A stretch of DNA of 64,000 nt from Micavibrio sp. UBA6139. GTDB taxonomy: Bacteria > Pseudomonadota > Alphaproteobacteria > Micavibrionales > Micavibrionaceae. Numbering within the stretch: the first letter of the stretch is position 1; each line of letters begins with the position of its first letter. The translations under genes and the position numbers were made by a program. Shown one piece after another: positions 43,494 through 52,094 of the stretch. Location of the stretch: the NCBI GenBank assembly GCA_002423285.1, contig DIVF01000054.1, positions 33,711-97,710 of the forward strand, written 5' to 3'. Under the pieces are notes generated by a model, which did no database searches, was not told the origin of the DNA, and was given only the letters and a program-made list of their open reading frames with translations.

Positions 43494-44062
43494 GACAGGC
43501 CCAATATCCGGCCCAAACGGTGGGCGAGACCTTTTCTCTCACCGATCCAGTCAATCTGCGCAGTTTGTAACGTAACGCTGGATACGAACGCGGTCTTAGC
43601 CTGTTCATATTCTTTCCGCAGCGTCTCCGGGTCGGTTGTTCCCGGTTTCATGCGGTGTAAATCTTCCATCAAATGTTCAATGGCAGCGAACAGGGATGTA
43701 GCCCGGTTGGCACTGGCGCGGAGCAGGGGATCAGCTTGAAGCGCCGCAATCTGTGCGGCGGTCAATTTTTCTCCGCCATTGGCATTGACGCTGTCCCATT
43801 GCAGGGACGGGTTATGGGTTTTTAAATTCTGAATGGTCTGGTCGATGGCCAGCAGGTTTAATTGATACGGCGACCCCAGGCAGATGAAATTGGCCTGTGC
43901 CACCACCGCGTCCCCCTTATAAAACACAACGGGGATCGTGATGGCGGGTTTGGGGTCTTGTGCGACGTTACGGTAAAAATTCCAGAATGGGTCCTCAATC
44001 CGGGGCAGGACATGTCCCAGATCTTGTGCGGCTTTTTGAAATTTCGCGTCCATGGCCCCCAT
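43490..44062 (-). CDS. Hypothetical protein, first gene of the amidohydrolase operon
   Basis: About 190 residues, no family recognised. Soluble: DPFWNFYRNVAQDPKPAITI, then a VVFYKGDAVVAQANFICLG strand pair and a helical C-terminal half with ALQADPLLRASANRATSLFA and a basic end RKGLAHRLGRILGLS. It overlaps the first amidohydrolase gene by ATGA, so it probably takes part in the same unknown pathway. The start may be 44062 or 44053; a GGGGG run stands at ribosome-site distance before the latter. Confidence 0.75.
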   Translation of the reverse strand: MGAMDAKFQKAAQDLGHVLPRIEDPFWNFYRNVAQDPKPAITIPVVFYKGDAVVAQANFICLGSPYQLNLLAIDQTIQNLKTHNPSLQWDSVNANGGEKLTAAQIAALQADPLLRASANRATSLFAAIEHLMEDLHRMKPGTTDPETLRKEYEQAKTAFVSSVTLQTAQIDWIGERKGLAHRLGRILGLS

Positions 44063-44162
44063 CGGACTTTACGCTTTCCCGTTAAACTATTATAAGTATT
44101 AAGATTTTATCCTAAACCACCTTGTTTTACAAACCGCTAACGCACGCAGCTGGGCCAGAAAT

Positions 44163-45446
44163 ATGCACGATATCAATGCCATCCGTAAAAATCCTGAGGC
44201 CTTTGACCAAAACTGGGGCCGCCGCACCCTGTCACCGCAGACGCCGGAGATTTTGAGGCTGGATGAGGAACGCCGTGCGGTTCAAACCGAAATGCAAGCC
44301 TTGCTGCAACGTCGCAACGAGGCCTCCAAGGAGGTTGGCGAGATTAAAAAATCAGGCGGTGATGCCGCAGCCCTGATGGCCGAAGTCGCCAGCCTGAAAG
44401 ACAAAACAGCGGAGCTGGAACAGCGCGAAGCCACCTTATCTGAATCCCTGACGCAACATTTATCCAGCCTTCCCAATATGCTGGACCCGGAAGTTCCAGA
44501 AGGGGCTGATGAAAACGATAACGTCGAAATCCGTGTTCACGGCGAACCGAAAAAACATGCGGCCGGTCCGGTGGATCACGTTGTGATCGGTGAAAATCTC
44601 GGCATGATGGATTTTGATACCGCCGCCAAAATGTCGGGTGCGCGTTTTGTCATGATGTATTCCGGTCTGGCCCGTCTGGAACGCGCTCTGGCGCAATTTA
44701 TGCTGGATACGCACACACAAGATCATGGTTACACGGAAGTTTCCCCGCCCTTGATGGTGCGCGACCAAACCATGTATGGCACGGGCCAATTACCAAAATT
44801 CGCCGAAGATCAATTCCGTACCACACGCGGTGACTGGTTGATTCCAACGGCGGAAGTGCCGCTGACCAACATCGTGGCCGACAGCATTATCGAAGAAGAA
44901 ACCCTGCCGCGCCGCTACACCGCCTTTACCCCATGTTTCCGTCAGGAAGCCGGGGCGGCGGGTAAGGACACCAAGGGCATGATCCGCCAGCACCAATTCT
45001 ATAAAGTGGAAATGGTGTCGATTGTGAAACCAGAAGACAGTGCCGCCGAACATGAACGCATGACCGCCTGTGCCGAAACCATTTTGAAAAAACTGGGTCT
45101 GGCGTTCCGCACGATTATTCTGTGTGCGGGAGATATCGGGTTTGGCGCACGCCGGACCTATGATATCGAAGTCTGGCTGCCGGGGCAGGAACGCTACCGT
45201 GAAATTTCCAGCTGTTCCAATTGCGGTGATTTCCAAGCCCGCCGGATGAAGGCGCGGTCGCGCGTGAAGGGTGAGAAGGAAACCTATTTCGTTCACACCC
45301 TGAACGGTTCCGGTCTGGCCGTTGGCCGCACCCTGATCGCCGTGCTGGAAAACTATTATGACCCCACAGATGGCGGGGTCTTTGTTCCGGACGTTCTGAA
45401 ACCCTATATGGGCGGTCTGACCAAGATTTTACCGCTAAAAGCGTAG
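44163..45446 (+). CDS. serS: Seryl-tRNA synthetase
   Basis: 427 residues, normal length. Charges tRNA-Ser in the cytoplasm. N-terminal antiparallel coiled-coil arm (about 30-100, rich in Glu/Gln/Arg/Lys: QRRNEASKEVGEIKKSGGDA), class II motif 2 FTPCFRQEAGAAGKDTKGM and motif 3 GSGLAVGRTLIAVLENY, plus the TAEVPLTN serine pocket. In related genomes serS opens a conserved run with surE and pcm; here two AT-richer genes follow instead of surE. Confidence 0.97.
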   Translation: MHDINAIRKNPEAFDQNWGRRTLSPQTPEILRLDEERRAVQTEMQALLQRRNEASKEVGEIKKSGGDAAALMAEVASLKDKTAELEQREATLSESLTQHLSSLPNMLDPEVPEGADENDNVEIRVHGEPKKHAAGPVDHVVIGENLGMMDFDTAAKMSGARFVMMYSGLARLERALAQFMLDTHTQDHGYTEVSPPLMVRDQTMYGTGQLPKFAEDQFRTTRGDWLIPTAEVPLTNIVADSIIEEETLPRRYTAFTPCFRQEAGAAGKDTKGMIRQHQFYKVEMVSIVKPEDSAAEHERMTACAETILKKLGLAFRTIILCAGDIGFGARRTYDIEVWLPGQERYREISSCSNCGDFQARRMKARSRVKGEKETYFVHTLNGSGLAVGRTLIAVLENYYDPTDGGVFVPDVLKPYMGGLTKILPLKA

Positions 45447-45606
45447 GTAATCGTAGGTTGCTAGTTTTTACGACGTCGATCTACAGTTTCTAGTTGTTTT
45501 TCTGTGCAAATATTCCCTTGTACCTTGTTCTTTGATAGGCGGGGCGGGGCCCGTCATTCATAATGCAGTTCTTTGGATTCTTAATCTAATAACTGGTGGG
45601 GCTATT

Positions 45607-47412
45607 ATGCGTAGCAAGATTTTCAGTAAATTTATTCCGGCAGCGGGTATTGAAGCTGCTATACGCCGTTTCCCATTATCTTATGCATGCAGCCTTTTGC
45701 TGTTCATCGCTTACCTGTTCCAGTCAAATGATCCATTTGGGAAGTTTATAGGGTCCACGGGCATTCCCTTGATTATTGGTTACTTCTGGTTTGGCATTGC
45801 TGCGTTGATCTCTGAAGGGCGTGCGCTATCGCATGGCAAGCAGATTTCTTTGGCACTCGGCGGTTATATTATCTTGCTGGCGATCACTTATTGCGGGGCA
45901 GGCATTCCTTATAAAAATATGGGGCAGCTTATTCTTGCGTTGCTTTTGCTGATTTCAGCTGCCCCCTTTTTGAACAGAAAACAGGATGACGAAGCGTTTT
46001 GGATTTATAATCGGTCTTTATGGCTTGGCGTAATCAATGCGATTTTCCTGGGGCTTGTTCTTCTTGTCGGACTTTTGTCTGTGACAGCAAGTATGAAGTA
46101 CCTGTTCGGAATTTCTCTGGGTGCTGAGGCCCCCATTGTTGCATTGATTGCTTTTGTTTATACCCCCGGCCTTGCCTTGTTATGGGTGCCAAAGCAGCAG
46201 GATTTGAAGGAGGTTCATTTTGGTCCTGAATGTCGGATATTGGTGAATTGGATTCTGGCGCCGCTGCTGACAGTTTATACTCTTATCCTTTATGTATATG
46301 CCATGAAAATTGGGCTTTCATGGGAACTGCCAAAGGGGAATTTGTCCAATATTATTATTGGGTTTGGTGCGGTAGGGGTTTTGACATACATGGTGTCATG
46401 GCCGTTACGGGATCGCGCGACAACATTCTTGAATTGTGCGTCACATAATTTTTTTAAAATCATGCTGGTGCCAATTATTCTGCTGGCTATCGCTGTGGGT
46501 GTTAGAATTGGGGAGTATGGCATCACGCAGGACCGCTATATGTTGGTTTTAGCGCTGATCTGGTTTGTTCTTGTGACTGGGTTATATATTCGAAACAGAG
46601 TGCCGCCCATGAAATGGATGCCATTGACCCTGGCTGTGGCTCTTTTGTTCTCATCATTCGGGCCGTGGGGCTTTTATGCTGTGTCCGGATACAGCCAGAT
46701 CTCAAAGCTTAATACCCTGCTGGAGCATAATGGCATTCTTGTTGCCGGACATATTGTCCCTGCAACGAAAGAGGTCAGCGAGGCAGATCAAAAACAAATC
46801 AGCGCAATTGTCGAATATCTTGTCAAAGAACGCCAAGTGCATCGTGTCAGCGAGGATTTTAAGAGATTTGCAGATTACAGGGAAAAAGAGACAGGTCCCA
46901 GAAAACAAATCAACCGGAAAGCTTATGAACGTAAATTAGAAATTATGGATTTTATGGGGCTTCAGTTTATGACGCAACGCGGAGATAAACTTGAAAAGAG
47001 CCTGCCAGGAGTTCCCTTTAGTATCAATCGAAGAGGCGGAGATATCGTCGGGGTTATCGGTGGTTATGATTTTAGGTTGCCTGCCATTCAAAACATCACT
47101 GTATCTATGAGTAAGCAAAAGCAATGGGAGCGTGTTTTTGCAGCGAGTGTGGAAGATGGGGTCCCAGAGATCAAACTGTCATTTGATACGGACGGAATGT
47201 TGAAGGCACAAATTGGAACGCAAGGAACCTTGTTTTTTAATGTGACTGAATACTCTAAGCGGGAGCGGGGCGCAGATACTGGATTATCTTCGATAGATGC
47301 CGTGGATGGCTCGCTAAAGGGGCGAATTCTTATTCAGAGTGTTCGTGGCAAGGTGGATGGTGAAAATCTCTATGTTGAGGGGCTGAGTTTTGTATTATTG
47401 CTGGATATATAG
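45607..47412 (+). CDS. DUF4153-type multispanning membrane protein
   Basis: About 601 residues. Roughly the first 360 residues contain some ten hydrophobic segments (for example LILALLLLISAAPF, IFLGLVLLVGLLSV, ILLAIAVGVRIGEYG, LVLALIWFVLVTGLYI), followed by a soluble C-terminal domain of about 230 residues with charged helices and a beta-rich end. The layout and LNRKQDDEAFWIYNRSLWLG agree with DUF4153 membrane proteins; function unknown. ATG at 45607 follows GGTGGGG; an upstream TTG or GTG is possible. The gene is clearly AT-richer than serS (sample lines of 38-45% GC against about 55%), which suggests acquisition. Confidence 0.78.
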   Translation: MRSKIFSKFIPAAGIEAAIRRFPLSYACSLLLFIAYLFQSNDPFGKFIGSTGIPLIIGYFWFGIAALISEGRALSHGKQISLALGGYIILLAITYCGAGIPYKNMGQLILALLLLISAAPFLNRKQDDEAFWIYNRSLWLGVINAIFLGLVLLVGLLSVTASMKYLFGISLGAEAPIVALIAFVYTPGLALLWVPKQQDLKEVHFGPECRILVNWILAPLLTVYTLILYVYAMKIGLSWELPKGNLSNIIIGFGAVGVLTYMVSWPLRDRATTFLNCASHNFFKIMLVPIILLAIAVGVRIGEYGITQDRYMLVLALIWFVLVTGLYIRNRVPPMKWMPLTLAVALLFSSFGPWGFYAVSGYSQISKLNTLLEHNGILVAGHIVPATKEVSEADQKQISAIVEYLVKERQVHRVSEDFKRFADYREKETGPRKQINRKAYERKLEIMDFMGLQFMTQRGDKLEKSLPGVPFSINRRGGDIVGVIGGYDFRLPAIQNITVSMSKQKQWERVFAASVEDGVPEIKLSFDTDGMLKAQIGTQGTLFFNVTEYSKRERGADTGLSSIDAVDGSLKGRILIQSVRGKVDGENLYVEGLSFVLLLDI

Positions 47413-47563
47413 TTGAAGCCATACATGAGTGGTTGCATCGTTAAGGGGCTAAAACCCTAAGGTTCTTGCGGGCCTTGCTTCATTAATTAACATAATATTT
47501 ATCTTTTGTACATAATATCCCTATAGGTGCGTAATTTTCTGCGTATACGTAGGGGTGTTATCG

Positions 47564-48202
47564 ATGGCTGGTTCTGTAATCTCGCGCGATGATGCGTTGT
47601 TCTTGGCGGTGTCCACGGAATCTTCCAGCGTCGAAAAAATCCCCGCGACATCACCCGCGCAGATGAGCGCCGTATCCGGTGTCGGCAATGCCGCCGATCA
47701 CTACGCGGTGTCTGACCGTGAAATCACATCAACTTTTAATGCGTCAGTGGGGCTGGATGGTTATAGACCCGCCGCCGCAGCATCGTATTCACGCTTTGAT
47801 ACGGACGAGAAGGGAAATTCCCTGTCTCTCGCCGCTGGAGCCAAGGCGACATTGGGCGAGGGCGTTGAGGTGGGTTTTTCTGCCGTCAAACGCTGGACTA
47901 ATACGCTGGATGATGGCAACCGTTTTGATGTAAGTGCCGGTGCGGGGATGGAGTATTCAACCCGCAATGGTGTGAACTCCTCTGCCGGGGTGCGGGCGGA
48001 TTATGTCCGGAAAGATGGCGGTTTGAGTCCTTACTTCACGGCTGTTGCGTCCACCCAAGAGGACCGAAGCCTGACCCTTGGGGTTGGCGCGTGTAAGGAT
48101 GTTAAGCTGCTTGACGCTCTGCTACAGGCCACCTTATGTGCCGGGGCGGAATTGCGTGAAGATCGCCCGGCGGTTGCTTTCAGCATTGGCCGGAATTTCT
48201 AA
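47564..48202 (+). CDS. Barrel-like hypothetical protein, 212 residues
   Basis: No signal peptide is visible, yet from about residue 55 the sequence alternates in the way of outer membrane beta-barrels (STFNASVGLDGYRPAAAASY, SLSLAAGAKATLGEGVEVGF, VSAGAGMEYSTRNGVNSS) and ends in FSIGRNF with the C-terminal Phe usual for barrel insertion signals. The first 45 residues are Ser/Ala-rich and hydrophilic. It could be a cytoplasmic protein of repetitive beta structure, or a barrel with an undetected export route. The 150 bases upstream are AT-rich and hold no clear promoter. No family name can be given. Confidence 0.7.
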   Translation: MAGSVISRDDALFLAVSTESSSVEKIPATSPAQMSAVSGVGNAADHYAVSDREITSTFNASVGLDGYRPAAAASYSRFDTDEKGNSLSLAAGAKATLGEGVEVGFSAVKRWTNTLDDGNRFDVSAGAGMEYSTRNGVNSSAGVRADYVRKDGGLSPYFTAVASTQEDRSLTLGVGACKDVKLLDALLQATLCAGAELREDRPAVAFSIGRNF

Positions 48203-48284
48203 TCTTCTCATTTCTGGGCTTCTTTTTGTGTAAAAGGTGGATCGCGTCTTGTTCCTTATGGAATGAGGGGTTAGAATCCAAGCT

Positions 48285-48986
48285 ATGAATACGCCCATCC
48301 TCCAGACGCCTGCTCGCGTCATTCGCCTGATTATGCACCTTCGCAATGCTGGTATCACAGATACGGCGGTGTTGAGTGCGCTTGAGCGAATTCCCCGCGA
48401 AATTTTTATTCCGCGCCAGATGCATGATCAGGCTTATGAAGATATTGCCCTGCCGATTGGCCGGGGCCAGACGATTTCCCAGCCATTCGTGGTTGCGTTT
48501 ATGACTCAGGCGCTGGAGCTGGATGACCGGATGAAGGTGTTGGAGATTGGCACGGGGTCAGGGTATCAGGCCTGCGTTTTGTCCAAGCTCTGCCGCCGCG
48601 TTTATTCGATTGAACGGCATAAGCCGTTACTCGAAAACGCCGAAAAAGTTTTTGAAGAATTGCGCCTGCGCAACATTACCGCCATTTGCGGCGATGGGAT
48701 GAAGGGATGGCCGCAACAAGCGCCATTTGACCGCATCATTGTCACCGCCGGGGCGCAAGACCGCCCGCCACAGGCCTTGCTTGATCAACTGGCGATTGGC
48801 GGCATCATGGTCATTCCGGTGGGACGGAACGGGCAACAGGTGTTGCGCCGTTATAAAAAGGAAGCCGATGAAACCTACGCGGTGAAGGATTTAATGCCGG
48901 TGCGGTTTGTGCCGCTGCTGCCTGATATTGCGCGCCCCAGTGAAAATGCGGATGACCCGATCGATGCAAAAAATCAGACGGGTTGA
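48285..48986 (+). CDS. pcm: Protein-L-isoaspartate O-methyltransferase
   Basis: 233 residues. Methylates isoaspartyl residues in damaged proteins with S-adenosylmethionine. The motif FIPRQMHDQAYEDIALPIG, then GRGQTISQPFVVAFMTQAL, is diagnostic for the family; VLEIGTGSGYQACVLS is the SAM-binding motif I and FDRIIVTAGA motif II. It overlaps the next gene by 23 bases. Position in front of the LysM/M23 lipoprotein and yajC-secDF is the usual alphaproteobacterial order. Confidence 0.94.
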   Translation: MNTPILQTPARVIRLIMHLRNAGITDTAVLSALERIPREIFIPRQMHDQAYEDIALPIGRGQTISQPFVVAFMTQALELDDRMKVLEIGTGSGYQACVLSKLCRRVYSIERHKPLLENAEKVFEELRLRNITAICGDGMKGWPQQAPFDRIIVTAGAQDRPPQALLDQLAIGGIMVIPVGRNGQQVLRRYKKEADETYAVKDLMPVRFVPLLPDIARPSENADDPIDAKNQTG

Positions 48987-50001
48987 ATTCAGACATATGT
49001 TGATGGCGGCGGTGTCGCTATGTGCCCTGTCATTCGTGGGGTGCACAAGTGATGGCAGCCGCGTTCGCGTCTTTCAATACGGTCAGAATGCGGGCGCGGG
49101 GAGTACCGGCATTCACACCATCATTCCGGGCGATACGGTCGGTGGTTTGGCACAGCGTTATAATCTGGTCCTGCGCGATATTCTGGTCGTCAATAATCTG
49201 GAAGCACCCTATATCCTGCAACCGGGCCAGCGTTTGAAATTACCGGCCCCGCGCAGTTATAAGGTGCGTGGCCGTGATACAATCCCATCCGTTGCCCGTT
49301 TGTTTGGCACCAGCCAAAGCCAGCTTGTCCGCCTGAATAATCTCAGCGCGCCCTATGCATTGAAACGCGGTCAGATTTTGAAACTGCCTGTTGTTGAAGA
49401 TCAACCGGGTGGCGGTTTGATGGCGTCATCATCCACCATTTCAATTGCCCCCGTGGCACCCGGCGATGGCGATGCGATTACGCGCCCCACCGCAATGAAC
49501 AAAGGCGGTATCGAACGCGAAGAATTGGCCCCGCCAGAAGTGACTGGCACGGCTGTTCCTGCGCCCGCCGCCGCACAAGCGGCCAAACCTGCCTTGGCCG
49601 CTAAAGTTCCAGATAAAACCCCGGCGCGTGCGGGAACAAAGTTTATGAAACCAGTTGAGGGGCCGATTTTATCATCCTACGGACCAAAACCCGGCGGACT
49701 TCATAATGATGGCATCAATATCAAGGCCCCACAGGGCGCACCCGTGCGCGCCGCGGAAAACGGCGTTGTTGTTTATGCCGGTTCGATGAAGGGTTACGGC
49801 AATATGGTTCTGGTTCGCCACGCAGATCGCTGGATGACGGCGTATGCTCATCTGGACCGGATTTTGGTTGAACGCGGTGCCACCATTTCACGCGGCAGCA
49901 CCATCGGCACTGTCGGGCGCAGCGGGATGGTGGACCAGCCACAACTGCATTTTGAAATCCGCCGTGGCACAGACGCCCTGAACCCTGAAAAATACATGTA
50001 A
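48964..50001 (+). CDS. LysM/M23 lipoprotein with degenerate metal site (NlpD/DipM-like)
   Basis: 345 residues. Basic signal segment with lipobox FVGC (Cys27), two LysM modules (about 51-94 and 98-142, each with a QPGQRLKLP or KRGQILKLP end), a Pro/Ala-rich linker, and a C-terminal LytM/M23 domain (about 228-345). In active LytM enzymes zinc is held by H-x3-D and the second His of HxH. Here these positions read Asn248, Asn252 and QLH (Gln327-Leu-His329), so the domain should be catalytically inactive, like amidase activators EnvC, NlpD and DipM. It would locate at the septum and activate peptidoglycan amidases. ATG 48964 lies inside pcm. Confidence 0.88.
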   Translation: MQKIRRVEFRHMLMAAVSLCALSFVGCTSDGSRVRVFQYGQNAGAGSTGIHTIIPGDTVGGLAQRYNLVLRDILVVNNLEAPYILQPGQRLKLPAPRSYKVRGRDTIPSVARLFGTSQSQLVRLNNLSAPYALKRGQILKLPVVEDQPGGGLMASSSTISIAPVAPGDGDAITRPTAMNKGGIEREELAPPEVTGTAVPAPAAAQAAKPALAAKVPDKTPARAGTKFMKPVEGPILSSYGPKPGGLHNDGINIKAPQGAPVRAAENGVVVYAGSMKGYGNMVLVRHADRWMTAYAHLDRILVERGATISRGSTIGTVGRSGMVDQPQLHFEIRRGTDALNPEKYM

Positions 50002-50129
50002 ATCCGCCCGGAATCACTGGTACCCCTTGTTTAAACAGGGGAAAACCGGGGCGGGTGGCCTTGTTTTTCGGTTGCGCCTCTTTATAGTCCTTTCTGCATT
50101 TTATCATTTTCCGAAAAAGGGGCTAAACA

Positions 50130-50465
50130 ATGCTGATTTCTGCTGCCTATGCTGCTGGCGAAGCTGCTGCTGTAACACCGCCTGGTGCTGGTCAGGCGTT
50201 CATGATGAACATGGGTCTGATCCTGGTTCTGGTGGTGCTGTTTTACGTTTTGCTGATCATTCCGCAACAACGCCGTTTTAAAGAACACCGTCAGATGATT
50301 GATGCCATGAAAAAAGGCGACAAGGTTCTGACGGCTGGTGGTCTGATCGGTGTCGTTGACAGCGTCAACACCGAAAAAGGCGAAGTGGTTGTTGATCTTG
50401 GCAATGGCGTCAAGGTGACCGCACTGCGCGCCACAATCCAGACACGGATTGAAGATAAGAAATAA
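50130..50465 (+). CDS. yajC: Preprotein translocase subunit YajC
   Basis: 111 residues. Accessory subunit of the SecDF-YajC complex. A single membrane helix at about residues 27-48 (MGLILVLVVLFYVLLIIPQQ) leads to the diagnostic IPQQRRFKEHRQMIDAMKKG, then the small soluble domain GDKVLTAGGLIGVVDSV. It has a slightly longer N-terminus (Ala/Pro-rich) than E. coli YajC. First gene of yajC-secD-secF, 27 bases before secD. Confidence 0.95.
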   Translation: MLISAAYAAGEAAAVTPPGAGQAFMMNMGLILVLVVLFYVLLIIPQQRRFKEHRQMIDAMKKGDKVLTAGGLIGVVDSVNTEKGEVVVDLGNGVKVTALRATIQTRIEDKK

Positions 50466-50492
50466 TCGTTACCCTGTTTAAGGATTTTACCG

Positions 50493-52079
50493 ATGTCTTC
50501 CACCTCGACCATGATGCACATGTCACGCTGGACCCGGATTGCGGTTCTGTTTGCCTGTGTGATTTCTTTTGTTTATGCCGCACCAAATCTTCTGGATAAG
50601 AAGACGCGGGAACATCTGGAAACAACCATGCCGGGGTGGATGCCGGTGAAATCCGTAAATCTGGGTCTTGATTTGCAAGGCGGTTCGCATTTGCTGTTGC
50701 AGGTTGATCTGGACAATGTTCTGGAAGATCGTCAGGACACGCTGGTGCAAAGCCTGCGTCCTGAACTGCGCGAAGCAAAAATCCCATATACCCGTATCTC
50801 TGCCGTTCCACAGGGTGTGCGTATTACCCTGCGTGAGGGTGCTGACATCAATAAGGTTAGAAATGTTCTGCGTCAGATGGATGACCAGCTGGAAATTCTG
50901 GTCAGTGAAAATAATACCGTGGTTGAGGGGCGCCTCGGTGAAGCCGCCATGCGTAAAATTAAAGATCAAACCCTTGGGCAGTCGATTGAGATCGTCCGCC
51001 GCCGTGTTGATGAAACCGGAACCCGCGAACCTGTGATCGCCCGTCAAGGTGATGACCGCATCATTTTGCAATTGCCGGGTCTGGAAGATCCACAGCGCGT
51101 CAAAGAACTCCTCGGTAAAACGGCCAAGCTGTCATTCCACACTGTTATTGACGGTGGTGCGGATATGCGTGAAGCGGGCGGGTCATTGACCCTGCCAATG
51201 GCAGAAGCACCGGGGCAGAACATTTCACTGGCCCGCACACCAATTCTGACTGGTGATATGTTGACCAACGCGCAGCCAAATTTGCAGCAAGGTATGCCGG
51301 TTGTCAGCTTCTCCTTGAATGGTCCGGGCGCGAAACGCTTCTGCGATTTCAGCAGCAAGCAAGAAAACATTGGTAAACGCTTTGCCATCGTTTTGGATGG
51401 CACGGTTATCAGCGCCCCGTCCATTCGTGAACCAATCTGTGGCGGGCAGGCTGTGATTTCGGGCAGCTTTACCCTGCAGGAAACCAATGATCTGTCCTTG
51501 CTGCTGCGTGCGGGGGCTTTGCCTGCGCCGCTGCATGTGTTGGAAGAGCGCACCGTTGGCCCGTCTTTGGGTGCTGACTCCGTCACGGCGGGCCGAACGG
51601 CCTGTATGATGGCGTTGTTGTTCATCGTTCTGTTGATGTGTGCGTCTTATGGCCTGTTTGGTATTTTTGCTTCTATGGCTTTGACGTTGAACGTCGTGAT
51701 GATCATGGCGATCATGTCGATGTTGCAGGCCACGCTGACCCTTCCGGGTATCGCTGGGATCGTTTTGACCATGGGTCTGGCGGTTGATGCGAACGTTCTG
51801 ATCTTTGAACGGATGAAGGAAGAATTGCGGGCCGGGCGCAGCATTATGTCGGCGTTTGATGCCGGGTATAAACGCGCCTTGACCACGATTACTGACTCCA
51901 ACCTGACCTCTATGATTGCGGTGCTTGTGTTGTTCTCATTCGGAACCGGTCCGATCAAGGGGTTTGCGGTGACGATGTGTATCGGGATTGCGACATCTTA
52001 CTTCTGCGCCCTGATGCTGACCCGCCTTATCATCCTGACATGGCTTGAAGTGAAAAAGCCAAAAACGATTGCCGTTTAA
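50493..52079 (+). CDS. secD: Protein translocase subunit SecD
   Basis: 528 residues. Uses the proton gradient to drive late steps of Sec export. One N-terminal helix (IAVLFACVISFVYA), LGLDLQGGSHLLLQVD of the D1 motif near residue 50, a large periplasmic region (P1), and a five-helix C-terminal SecD/F core starting near residue 365, containing AVDANVLIFERMKEELRAGR (the conserved motif D5/D6). An AAGGATT ribosome site precedes the ATG. secF follows after 15 bases. Confidence 0.97.
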   Translation: MSSTSTMMHMSRWTRIAVLFACVISFVYAAPNLLDKKTREHLETTMPGWMPVKSVNLGLDLQGGSHLLLQVDLDNVLEDRQDTLVQSLRPELREAKIPYTRISAVPQGVRITLREGADINKVRNVLRQMDDQLEILVSENNTVVEGRLGEAAMRKIKDQTLGQSIEIVRRRVDETGTREPVIARQGDDRIILQLPGLEDPQRVKELLGKTAKLSFHTVIDGGADMREAGGSLTLPMAEAPGQNISLARTPILTGDMLTNAQPNLQQGMPVVSFSLNGPGAKRFCDFSSKQENIGKRFAIVLDGTVISAPSIREPICGGQAVISGSFTLQETNDLSLLLRAGALPAPLHVLEERTVGPSLGADSVTAGRTACMMALLFIVLLMCASYGLFGIFASMALTLNVVMIMAIMSMLQATLTLPGIAGIVLTMGLAVDANVLIFERMKEELRAGRSIMSAFDAGYKRALTTITDSNLTSMIAVLVLFSFGTGPIKGFAVTMCIGIATSYFCALMLTRLIILTWLEVKKPKTIAV

Positions 52080-52094
52080 GGAAAGACAAAGATT

